Source of the DNA: Kitasatospora mediocidica KCTC 9733
GTDB lineage: Bacteria > Actinomycetota > Actinomycetes > Streptomycetales > Streptomycetaceae
Direction: 5' to 3'
Assembly (NCBI RefSeq): GCF_000744225.1
Contig: NZ_JQLN01000005.1
Span: 744,001 to 808,000, forward strand
Length of the DNA stretch: 64,000 nt
In this document: positions 12,281-20,373 of the stretch, piece by piece
How the letters are laid out: the number at the start of each line of letters is the position of its first letter
Numbering within the stretch: position 1 is the first letter of the stretch
Notes under the pieces: generated by a model
Databases searched by the model: none
What the model was told of the DNA's origin: nothing
What the model saw: the letters and a program-made list of their open reading frames with translations, nothing else
Translations under genes and position numbers: made by a program

Positions 12281-12309
12281 CGTGGCGCCCTTTTGCGGAG
12301 GGCGCCACG
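12281..12309. terminator. Perfect 11-bp hairpin in the mfd upstream gap
   Basis: The arms at 12281-12291 and 12299-12309 surround a 7-nt loop, with a CCCCCTTTT run about 15 nt beyond on the plus strand. It lies about 120 bp from the nearest gene end, so it may end a small transcript rather than the DivIVA-like gene. Confidence 0.45.
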
Positions 12310-12381
12310 AGTCCTGCGCCCCCTTTTCATCTCGCTGCGACCGTGCCCACTCCGGTCGGAACAGCTCCCGCTCCACGCGCA

Positions 12382-12412
12382 ACGGCCGCCACCGGATGAC
12401 CGGGGCGGCCGT
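12382..12412 (-). terminator. Terminator of the DivIVA-like gene
   Basis: A 9-bp perfect stem (12382-12390 with 12404-12412) with a 13-nt loop begins 18 nt past the stop codon. Confidence 0.6.
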
Positions 12413-12429
12413 CGTGCTACTGGCAGGAC

Positions 12430-13746
12430 TCAGGTGCGGCGGCGGCCGACCGTGTTGGGCAGGCTGTCCAGCTCGGTGCCGTCGTCGATGATCACGATCT
12501 TCGGGATGATCGTGGTCGCCTCTTCGGGAGCCGTCGCGCGCGGGGCGTCCTGCGGCGGCGCGGGCGGCGGGGCCACCGGGCGCGGCGGAACCTGCGGGGC
12601 GGGCGGCGCGGCGGCGGTCACCGGGCCGGGGGTGAGCAGCGCGGTCCGCGGGTCGGCCGGACGGGCGTCCTGCACCTCGGCGTCCTGGGCGGCCGCCTCC
12701 AGGAGAGCGGCCGGCAGGCGCAGCACGGTGGTCGGGGCGTCCTGCGGATTGCCCGGCACCGGGAGCTCACCGGTGTCGGCCTCCGAGGAGACCGGCACCG
12801 GGGTGGCCGGGGCCTTGTCGGTGGACACCTTCGGCGCGGCGGCGGGGGCGTCGACACCCGGCTCGATCATCCCGACGGCCTTGCCGGTGAGCGAGGCCAG
12901 CGTTCCCTTGATGTGGTCCAGGTGGGTCTGCACCGTCTCCTGGCGCTTCTCGAACTCGACCCGCTCCCGGGCGATCTCCGCGTTGATCCGTTCGACCTCG
13001 CGGCGGGCCTGGTCCAGCAGCTGGTCGGCCTTGGCCTGCGCGTCGGTGTCGGTCTGCTTGATCAGGCCCAGCACGGTCTCGCGGTGCTGCTCGGCCTCGC
13101 GCAACCGGCGCTCGGCAGCCGTCGAGATCTTGGTCTCCTCGGCGACGGCCGCCGCCTCCTCCACCGAGAACCGCTCGTCGGCCTCCCGGCGCAGCTCGGC
13201 AAGGCGCACCTCGGCGCGCTCACCGGCCTCGGCGGCCTCCACCCGGGTCTTGGCGGCCTCGCCGGTGGCGGCGTCGCGCACCGCGCGGGCGTCGCGGTCG
13301 GCCTCGCCGCGCAGCTTCTCGGCCTCGGCGCGGGTGCGCTCCTCGGTGCGCCGGGCGGCCAGGTCGGCCTCGGCGCGGGTGGCCTCGGCGTACTCGGTGG
13401 CGGCCTTGCCGAGCGCCTGCCCGGCCTCGTACACGCTGTCACGGGTGTCCTCGGCGAAGCGCTCCACCTTGTCCCGGACGGCCTGCGCCTCGTTCTCGGC
13501 GATCGCCATCAGGGCGAGGGCCTGCTCGCTGAGGATCCCGTAGTCGGGGGCGGGCGCGTCGGCGGCGCTCTGCACGGTCTCGGCGAGCTGGGTCTCCAGC
13601 GCGCGGATGTGCGCGCCCAGCGTGCTCAGCCGCTGCCATGCCTCGTCACGCTGTGCGGTCAGGGACAACAGGGCGTGGTCGACCTGCTCGGGCGCGTACC
13701 CGCGCCGGGCAGCGGTGAAGCCGTACGACGGGACGGCGTCGCTCAT
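12430..13746 (-). CDS. DivIVA-like coiled-coil cytoskeletal protein
   Basis: This 438-residue protein starts with a DivIVA-like membrane-targeting motif (YGFTAARRGYAPEQVDHAL). It continues as an almost unbroken Ala/Glu/Arg-rich coiled coil from about residue 25 to 290. A proline-rich spacer and a conserved-looking tail (TIIPKIVIIDDGTELDSLP) close it. This layout matches the streptomycete proteins annotated as cellulose-binding or DivIVA-family, relatives of Scy/FilP that organise the polar growth apparatus. GAGGGGAAA precedes the ATG. It is a single-gene unit, with a long gap to mfd and a divergent-free upstream region containing a weak TTGGGC-17-CAAAAT promoter candidate near 13850. A cytoskeletal role is inferred from family and structure. 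Confidence 0.8.
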   Translation of the reverse strand: MSDAVPSYGFTAARRGYAPEQVDHALLSLTAQRDEAWQRLSTLGAHIRALETQLAETVQSAADAPAPDYGILSEQALALMAIAENEAQAVRDKVERFAEDTRDSVYEAGQALGKAATEYAEATRAEADLAARRTEERTRAEAEKLRGEADRDARAVRDAATGEAAKTRVEAAEAGERAEVRLAELRREADERFSVEEAAAVAEETKISTAAERRLREAEQHRETVLGLIKQTDTDAQAKADQLLDQARREVERINAEIARERVEFEKRQETVQTHLDHIKGTLASLTGKAVGMIEPGVDAPAAAPKVSTDKAPATPVPVSSEADTGELPVPGNPQDAPTTVLRLPAALLEAAAQDAEVQDARPADPRTALLTPGPVTAAAPPAPQVPPRPVAPPPAPPQDAPRATAPEEATTIIPKIVIIDDGTELDSLPNTVGRRRT

Positions 13747-13897
13747 GGGCTGTGTTTCCCCTCAGTGGCTGGGCGGCTGACTCGGGCGGTGCGGGTCGCG
13801 TGGACACGGCTCGCGGACGTTCCCCGGAATGGTCCTCTTGACCTATTTTGCGCAGATCATCTGGAAAGCCCAAGGAAGCGACACCGCCCGACGCCCC

Positions 13898-13931
13898 CGG
13901 CGGCGCCGCGTCGACGGACGCGGCGCCGCCG
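13898..13931 (-). terminator. Terminator of the SUKH-4/deaminase gene
   Basis: A perfect 15-bp G+C-rich stem (13898-13912 with 13917-13931) and 4-nt loop lie 16 nt past the gene stop. Confidence 0.75.
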
Positions 13932-13946
13932 GATTGTCGGCATCGG

Positions 13947-16326
13947 CTACAGCAGGCCATCCCAGAACTGCTCCAGGAGGACCGCCCACCAGGTGTCCGG
14001 TCCCTGGAGGGCAGCCGGATCGATCGCGGCCAGCTCGGCCTGGAAGTCGGTGGTCCAACGCCCGGCCTGATCCGGGGTCAGTCCGTAGCGCAGCGGCCAC
14101 ATCCGACCGAGCAGGGCGAGCGACCGGACGAACTCCGGCACACCACTGTTGACGAAGCGGGGCTGCTCCCCGGTTCCGTCGAGTTCCACCGCGACCACCG
14201 CGGCTGTGCCGTACTGCACACAGAGCTGCCGGCCGTAGTCGTTGCCGAGGACGAGATAGCCGCCCGCGTCCGGACCCGCCGGCAGGCCGCGCTCGGCCGC
14301 CAGCTCGGCCAGCGTCGGGATCGGCCGGCCCTCCTGGGCCTGCGCCCAGAAGAACGGACCGAAGCTGACCGGCAGACCCGCCCAGATCAGCGTCTGAGCG
14401 ACCACCTCCGGCACGCCCTGGCGCGACACCGCGCGCTGCTCGTAGCGGAACACGCCCGGCCCGAAGAACTGCGCCAGCTCGGCGCCGAGCTGCTGCGGCG
14501 GGACGGGCGGCAGCTGCGCGACGGCACCCGCCGGCGGCAGCGGCACCCGGACCGGGCGCGGGCGCTGCGGCCCGGCCGCCAGCTGGTGCAGCTCGTCCAG
14601 GTGGTTCAGCAGCTGGGCCATGCCGGCCTGCCGGGCGTGCTGCTCCCGGCCGTACGGCGCCGTGTGGGTCACCCGGACGTTCGGCCAGGAGGCCCGGACC
14701 AGGCGCTCGCAGTAGCCGCCGGGCAGGTCGCAGCACTCCAGCTCGGTGTGCAGCTCCAACACCTGCTCGGGCGGCACGCCCAGCCGGCGCAGCTCCTGGA
14801 GGATCTTCCACTCCGGGTGCGGGGTGCCGGGCTCGCTGCGCTGCATCACCTTCTGCTCGGAACCGTCCGGCGCGCGGTAGCTGAGCACCGCGAGGTAGCC
14901 GGGGCCGACGGTCGGCACCCCGGGCGGGACGGGCGCGCCCTGCGGCGGCAGCCCGGGCACCGGCGCGGCCGCGCCGGGCAGGCCCGGGCCCTGCGGGACG
15001 GCGGACGCGAGCTGGGTCGCGGCCTGCGCGACCCCGGCGGCGGCCGGCGGCGCGCTCTGCGGCGCGGCCGAGCGGGAGATCACGGCCCGGCTGGTCGCGG
15101 CGTCGGCGAGGTCCGCCGCGCCCTGGCCCGGGGCGGGCGCGGCCGGCGCCGCGGCCGGGCCGCGCAGACCCGCCGGCGGCGGGGGCGGCGGGACGCTGCC
15201 CGCGCTGCGGCCCAGGCCCACGCCGTGCTGCGGGGCGTTCTCGGCGCTGTTGCCCGCGTGCAGCAGTCCGCCGGGCGGGGGCGGCGGAGCGACCGAGCCG
15301 CCACGGCCGCCACCGACCGGGGCGCTGGGGGCTGGCCCGGCGCGCCACGCAGACCGGCCGGCGGCGGGGGCGGCGGGGCACTGCCCGCGCTGCGGCCCAG
15401 GCCCACCCCGGGCGCCGGCGGCGTCGCCGGGGCGCCGGGCAGGCCCATCAGGCCCGGGACGCCGTCGGGCTGCGCCAGCATGGTCGGCGCGTAGTCGATG
15501 GACGGGGTCGAGGCGGGCGCCGGGGCGGGCGGAACCGGGGCGTCCGGGGCGCCGGGCAGGCCCATCAGGCCGGGCACGCCGTCCGGCGGCGCCAGCATCG
15601 TCGGCGCGTAGCCGCCGGCCGGGGCGGGCGGCGGGGTGGGCGCGGCGAACTCGTCGGACAGGTGGTAGCCCTCGGGGAGCGCCACCGTGGCGCCCTCGGG
15701 GGCCACCGCGGGCGCCAGGGGCGGCTGCTCCTGCGGCGGCCAGTTCGCGGGCGCCGGGGCACCGGCGTCCCGGGCGGCGGGCCCTGCGGCCCGGGCGGCG
15801 GCCAGGAGGCGGCCGCCGGCTCCCAGTCCGAGGGCGGCGGCGCGAGCATGGTCGGCAGGTCACCGGCCGGGCGGTCGGAGGCCGGCGGCGCGGTGAGCAC
15901 CGCGGGCTCGGCAGCGGGCGCGACGGGCGCCGGCCCGGCGGCGGGCTCGCCCAGCCGGGCCGCCTCGGCGGCGATCGCCGCGGCGCCCGCATCCTGGAGC
16001 CACTGCGGCGGGCTGAGCAGGAACGAGGTCGCCTCGGCCGGCATCGGCGCCGGCTTCACCTCGACCGGCCGCCCGTACGTCTCCTGGAAGCGCTCGACCA
16101 CCTCGTCGACCGGCAGCGCCGGCCAGAGCGTACTGGCCCCGGTCTCCCGGGCGATCACCAGCTTGGCCGCCCCGCCGTCCGAGGACGGTCCGCCGGCCCG
16201 GTCCTCGGCCCAGCAGACGAACCCCAGGTCGAACTCCTGCACCCGGACCTCACGCTGCTGGAACGGCGGCACCCCGCCGTTGATCCAGTCGGTCGCCAGG
16301 TCCTGTGCCTGCGCGTACGTCACCAT
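13947..16326 (-). pseudogene. YrhB/Imm35 + deaminase-fold + SUKH-4 protein, two apparent frameshifts
   Basis: Three frames must be joined to read this gene. Frame one (from the ATG at 16326) encodes a YrhB/Imm35-like domain (DWINGGVPPFQQREVRVQEF, then KLVIARETGASTLWPALPVD). The reading moves to a second frame near 15770-15790 (APAPANWPPQEQPPLAPAVA, then GYHLSDEF) and to a third near 15310-15340. These breaks lie in a Pro/Ala/Gly-rich linker with a duplicated GVGLGRSAGS-PPPPPPAGLRG unit. The third frame is clean: a deaminase-like fold with HPE (PHPEWKIL) and ELECCDLPGGYC as possible zinc ligands, then a SUKH-4-like C-terminus (RYEQRAVSRQGVPEVVAQTL to LLEQFWDGLL). Sequencing error in the repeat is possible; otherwise the N-terminal domain is uncoupled. 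Confidence 0.65.
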
Positions 16327-16386
16327 GCCCGGCCTGCCTCCACCGTTGAGCCGTCCTCGTCCTGTATGCCCGTCACGTCGAATCCG

Positions 16387-17388
16387 TCACGGCACCGGCA
16401 CCGCACGGGCGAACCCGCCCTCGACCATCAGCTCCGCCACCGTCTCCAGCTCCGGCGGGCTGCCGGCCAGCCGGAGCAGGAAGTCGTCGAAGTCGTTCCC
16501 GCAGCGCAGCAGCAACCGCTGCACCCGGTCCGCCGGCTCCTCGGCCTCGCCGGTGTCCCGGGCGTCGTCGTAGAGGCAGAACCAGACCGAGCCCAGGTCC
16601 GCCCCGCGCACCTTGAGCGCGACGATGCCGCCCTGCGCGTACGCGATGCCGAGGTAGTCCTTGGTCAGGTGGTCGCGCAGGCACTTGTTGGCGTAGACGA
16701 GGTCGTCGACCCCGTACTCCTCGCTGAGCGTCAGGAACGGCTGGTCGAGCAGCAGTCCGAGCTCGGTGTCCAGCGCCACGCCGACCGGGCCGCGACCGCC
16801 GGCCAGCTTGAGGAAGGCGCGGTACGGCCCGGGCAGCCGGTAGCCGAGCCGCTCCTCCGCAGCCTGCAACAGCTCCTCGCCGACGCTGACCGGTTCAGCG
16901 CCCTCCTTGGAGAGCGAGAAGTGCACCGCCCGCCGGTCCTGCAGCGGACGGGTGCCGCGCCGGGCGTGGTCGGCGCTGGAACGGGCCAGGCCACCGTGGT
17001 GCCGCAGCAGTGCCTTGACCTCGACCGGCACCAGCTCCATCCGGCGCCAGCCGGGGGCCGCGCCGCCGACCGCGTGGTGCCAGGTCCACCCCGGCGGGGT
17101 GGCCACCGCGGACTCCAGGTCGGCCCAGAGCTCATGGCCGTGACTGAACAGCGCGGCGTTGGCCGAGACGTAGTCGGTGAGCCGCAGCTCGTCCACGCCG
17201 AAGCCCTCGGGCGGGTCGGCGACCTCGGCGGCGGCGCGGGCGTAGGGGCCGAAGTCCGGGTGGCCCTGTGCGTCCACCCGCACGCCCTCCGGATACATCG
17301 CCGCGCGCACCGGGTCGGGAAACTGCACCACCTGGCCCGCGTAGGCCGCGTTGGGCGCGGCAGCGGCGCCGGGCCGACCTGTCGTCAT
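16387..17388 (-). CDS. SMI1/KNR4 (SUKH-1) family protein
   Basis: This 333-residue protein carries a SMI1/KNR4 domain in its second half: EERLGYRLPGPYRAFLKLAG and the later YANKCLRDHLTKDYLGIAYA are typical of the fold. SUKH domains commonly neutralise nuclease or deaminase toxins by direct binding, although many streptomycete members have no demonstrated partner. The N-terminal 150 residues are not recognised. The ATG at 17388 (MTTGRPGAAAA) has GGGGG upstream; the open frame reaching back to 18216 is antisense to the deaminase gene and is rejected. It leads the SUKH-4/deaminase gene by 60 bp and is divergent from the YwqJ-like deaminase. Confidence 0.85.
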   Translation of the reverse strand: MTTGRPGAAAAPNAAYAGQVVQFPDPVRAAMYPEGVRVDAQGHPDFGPYARAAAEVADPPEGFGVDELRLTDYVSANAALFSHGHELWADLESAVATPPGWTWHHAVGGAAPGWRRMELVPVEVKALLRHHGGLARSSADHARRGTRPLQDRRAVHFSLSKEGAEPVSVGEELLQAAEERLGYRLPGPYRAFLKLAGGRGPVGVALDTELGLLLDQPFLTLSEEYGVDDLVYANKCLRDHLTKDYLGIAYAQGGIVALKVRGADLGSVWFCLYDDARDTGEAEEPADRVQRLLLRCGNDFDDFLLRLAGSPPELETVAELMVEGGFARAVPVP

Positions 17389-17733
17389 CTGGGAGCCCCC
17401 ACTGGCTGAAGCGGAATTGCTAGCACCAGGGTATGTGGTCGGGCCCGCCGGTGGTCCCCCCACCCGGAGGTTGACCGGGTACCGGGATCCGGCCCGGCGG
17501 CGCGCCCCGGACGGCGTCCCGCCCAGCACCGTTCGGCCACCCTTTCGGCCACCCGTTCGGATGGCGAAGTGACGAACCGTCGGCCGGAGTTGTGTACGAG
17601 GTGTGGAGTCGGCAATCCTGCTGTACACCCCCGGGTACCCCGGGTCGCCCATTGTCCGAGTCGTTTGGCAGGCTGGCCCCGGACCCGTCCGGAGTCCGAC
17701 CAGGACCCGAACCCAGAGACCGAAGGAGCAGCC
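17389..17733. other. 345-bp divergent control region of the SUKH/deaminase locus
   Basis: No gene is seen here. Three 12-bp units lie head to tail at 17530-17565 (CGTTCGGCCACC, CTTTCGGCCACC, CGTTCGGATGGC). A near-palindrome built on CCCCGGGTACCCCGGG follows around 17628-17643, and GTGTAC/GTACAC half-sites flank the middle. No clear -35/-10 pair was found in either direction. Confidence 0.5.
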
Positions 17734-18255
17734 GTGGACATCCGTCAGCCGACCCCGCCCCCGGCCGTCCCGACCGGCACCCCGGTCCCGTCGTCCACGC
17801 CGCTGGTCACACCGCTGGCCGCGCCGCTGCTGCGCCACCACCGGGACAGCCTGCTGCCGGCGGTGGCCGCCGCCCTCTCGCTGCGCGGCGGGGACGTCCA
17901 GACGCTGGCCGGCCGCAAGGCCGACGAGCAGCCCGAGCTGCACCCGCTGATCGGCGAGTTCCTGGACCGGCTGCCGGTCGCCCAGCGCGAGCGCTTCACC
18001 GGCCGCTGCCCGGAGGCCGTCCTGCTGTCGAAGTACCTGACGGCGCTGGACGCCGGGCGCTCCAAGCGCGCCGCCAAGAAGCCGCTGTCCCTGCACGACG
18101 CCCGCAAGGCCCTCAAGGGCGCCAAGTTGACGACCGTACGGATCCGCGAGGAGGACGACCCGACCCACGGGACGCACGCACCGCCGTGCCGCTCCTGCGT
18201 GCCGCTGCTCGACCACCTCACCGTGCAGAGCGTCACGGTCGCCCAGCGCTCCTGA
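17734..18255 (+). CDS. YwqJ-like nucleotide deaminase-fold protein
   Basis: This 173-residue protein has the signature residues of the cytidine-deaminase fold as used in bacterial toxins. CPE (Cys92-Pro-Glu94 in GRCPEAVLLSKYL) would provide a zinc ligand and the catalytic glutamate, and PCRSC (Cys152, Cys155) the other two ligands. The arrangement matches the YwqJ-related putative deaminases. The first 40 residues are proline-rich. The GTG at 17734 has AAGGAG 6 nt upstream; the frame is open further back without family resemblance. It is followed by a SUKH-3 gene, the usual class of partner. Whether it acts on free nucleotides, RNA or DNA cannot be read from sequence. Confidence 0.8.
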   Translation: MDIRQPTPPPAVPTGTPVPSSTPLVTPLAAPLLRHHRDSLLPAVAAALSLRGGDVQTLAGRKADEQPELHPLIGEFLDRLPVAQRERFTGRCPEAVLLSKYLTALDAGRSKRAAKKPLSLHDARKALKGAKLTTVRIREEDDPTHGTHAPPCRSCVPLLDHLTVQSVTVAQRS

Positions 18256-18328
18256 CCGGCGCCGAACGACCGACCCTCACCCGACGACCGACCAGCGCCG
18301 AACGACCGAGCGCCGAGCGCGCCCGCTC

Positions 18329-18880
18329 GTGTCCCGTTCCCCGAGCCCGGAGTACGTCCTGAACCCGACCGCCACCACCGCTCCCCCGCGCTCCCAGCCG
18401 CGGTTCTCCGCCGACGTGGCGGCCGCGCTCAAGCAGGCCGGCTGGCATCCCGGCCGCTGGGAGATCCGCCGGGCCGAGGAGTGGGCCGACCAGCTGGTCG
18501 CGCACGGCTCCCCGGCGGGCGTCCAGCACACGGTCTTCCCCTCGGCGATCGAGGCCTGGGCCGAGTTCGGCGGGCTCTCCTTCGACCTGACCGGGGCCGG
18601 CCGCCAGGTGGCCCGCACGCCGTTCCTGCTCGACCCGCTCTGCGGGCTGTACCAGCCACGCACGCTGGCCGACCTGGGCCGGGCGCTGGACAGCAGGGTC
18701 GCCCCGCTCGGCGAGGAGCTCTACGGACAGGCGCTGCTCGCCATCGACGAGGCGGGCCGGGTCTTCAGCCTGGACCACACCGGCGAGTGGTTCCTCGGCG
18801 CGGACATCGACCAGGCGGTCAGCACTCTGGTGCTCGGCACCCTGCCCGAACGCCTGCGCACCGTCGCCGATCCGGTCTGA
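18329..18880 (+). CDS. SUKH-3 domain protein
   Basis: This 183-residue protein matches the SUKH-3 type in streptomycetes: [15 protein letters not shown] at the N-terminus, then [35 protein letters not shown] and [19 protein letters not shown]. It lies 73 bp after the deaminase gene on the same strand and may bind and control it. The GTG at 18329 has a poor ribosome site, and homology begins at about residue 20, so a later start is possible. It converges on the sensor kinase gene with only 32 bp between. Confidence 0.8.
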   Translation: MSRSPSPEYVLNPTATTAPPRSQPRFSADVAAALKQAGWHPGRWEIRRAEEWADQLVAHGSPAGVQHTVFPSAIEAWAEFGGLSFDLTGAGRQVARTPFLLDPLCGLYQPRTLADLGRALDSRVAPLGEELYGQALLAIDEAGRVFSLDHTGEWFLGADIDQAVSTLVLGTLPERLRTVADPV

Positions 18881-18912
18881 CGGGCGGTCAATCCGCCGGT
18901 CGGGCCGGCCGG

Positions 18913-20184
18913 TCAGACCAGCCGGTCGGTGGAGACCGCCAGCCGGGACGGCAGCAGCGCCTCGACCCGGTAGCCGCCGTCCTGCTCGGGCCCGGCCAGG
19001 AAGCTGCCGCCCAGCGCGAGCACCCGTTCGCGCATCCCGACCAGCCCGTTGCCGCCGCTGGGCAGCTTCACCTGCTCCCCGCCGCCCGGGCAGTCGTTCA
19101 GCACCGCCACCCGCACACCGTTGGGCAGGTACGCCAGCAGCACCGAGACCCGGGCACCACCGGCGTGCTTGTGCGCGTTGGTCAGCCCCTCCTGGACCAC
19201 CCGGTACGCGGTCTGCTCGGCCTCGCCGTTGTACGGCCGGCGGGAGCCGCTGACGGTGAGCGTGACCGTCATCCCGGCCGCCTTCGACTGGTCCACCAGC
19301 CGCGGCAGCTCGGCGAGGACGGACGGCGCCTCGACCGCCGGGCCCTCGTTCATCCGCAGCACCCCGAGGATCTCGCGCAGCTCGTTGAGCGCCTGCCGCC
19401 CGGTGTCGGCCATCAGCTTGGCGCTCTGCGCGGCCTTCTCCGGGTCCTTGGCGACGATCCGCTCCAGCGCGCCGGCGTGCACCACCATCAGGCTCACCCG
19501 GTGCGCCACCACGTCGTGCATCTCCCGGGCGATCCGGGTGCGCTCCTCCAGCCGGGCCCGGCGGGCGCGCTCGCGGGCCTGCTCCGCGAGCAGGTCGAGC
19601 TCCGCCTCCAGGCCGTGCGCGCGGTCCTTCAGCGACTCCACCAGCCTGCGCCGGGCACCGATGTAGAGACCGGTGACCACCGGGGGCACGGTCAGACCGA
19701 CCGAGACCAGCACCGCGATCAGCACGAAGACCCAGGTCGCCGGCAGCGGCTCGCCCGGTTTCGGCTCGATGGTGAGCAGCGAGAAGAGCACCATCCCGAG
19801 CGTCTCCACGAAGACCACCGAGGAGAGCACCAGCACCCGCCCGCGCCGGGACGGCCAGGTCCAGGTGGCCGCCAGCGTGTAGAGCGAGACCACCAGCAGG
19901 ATGATCCCGAACAGCCCGGGCACCAGCACCATCGACACCAGCACCGGCACGGCCGGCCAGCGCCGCCTGACCAGCAGCGACGCACCGCCCAGCGCACCGA
20001 TCACGGTGGCCGGCACGACCGCCGCGGCACCCAGGTGCAGCCGGTCGCCGAAAAACGAGTAGCCGCCCAACGCGCACTCCAGCGCGGCCAGGGCGGCCAG
20101 AAATCCGTCGAGGAGCGCGCTTCGCCGCTGCTCCCACCACCACAAGCCGCGGGCCGACGCGCCCTCCCCAGGCGACATGCTCAT
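18913..20184 (-). CDS. NarL-type sensor histidine kinase
   Basis: This 423-residue kinase has five or six N-terminal membrane helices (residues 25-180, no large extracytoplasmic loop). A coiled linker follows, then the HisKA_3 phospho-acceptor motif [20 protein letters not shown]. The ATP-binding domain has [20 protein letters not shown] and [16 protein letters not shown]. Such kinases normally sit beside a LuxR-type response regulator, but neither neighbour is one, so it is an orphan here. The LuxR-type regulators at 31-36 kb are possible partners. The ATG at 20184 has no strong ribosome site and a second ATG lies two codons on. It is divergent from ppc. Confidence 0.9.
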   Translation of the reverse strand: MSMSPGEGASARGLWWWEQRRSALLDGFLAALAALECALGGYSFFGDRLHLGAAAVVPATVIGALGGASLLVRRRWPAVPVLVSMVLVPGLFGIILLVVSLYTLAATWTWPSRRGRVLVLSSVVFVETLGMVLFSLLTIEPKPGEPLPATWVFVLIAVLVSVGLTVPPVVTGLYIGARRRLVESLKDRAHGLEAELDLLAEQARERARRARLEERTRIAREMHDVVAHRVSLMVVHAGALERIVAKDPEKAAQSAKLMADTGRQALNELREILGVLRMNEGPAVEAPSVLAELPRLVDQSKAAGMTVTLTVSGSRRPYNGEAEQTAYRVVQEGLTNAHKHAGGARVSVLLAYLPNGVRVAVLNDCPGGGEQVKLPSGGNGLVGMRERVLALGGSFLAGPEQDGGYRVEALLPSRLAVSTDRLV

Positions 20185-20373
20185 AGGGGACAGCCTAAGC
20201 GAGCCGTCCCTCCCGCCCCACCGAGTTCTTCCGACGGGCGGCAGCCGGCCCCCGTCCGACTTCTGTCCGCCATCCGGCCACTGCCACGGTCCAGACCACT
20301 GTGCGACCTATATTGGTCCCGTCGGACAGCGCGGTCCGTCGTTGCCGAACCCCACCACCCCAGGGAGCCAGCC

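Larger units (their letters stand above)
11912..12429. other. 518-bp intergenic region upstream of mfd
   Basis: No coding region with plausible codon use is visible here. The half nearest mfd should hold its promoter, but no convincing -35/-10 pair was found. The distal half contains two perfect hairpins, described separately. The gap is unusually long for this part of the chromosome and could hold a small RNA or a degraded gene. Confidence 0.5.

Noticed and set aside
17389..18216. N-terminal extension of the SMI1/KNR4 gene back to 18216
   Set aside because: It is antisense to the YwqJ-like deaminase gene and has no domain similarity; the ATG at 17388 fits the family.
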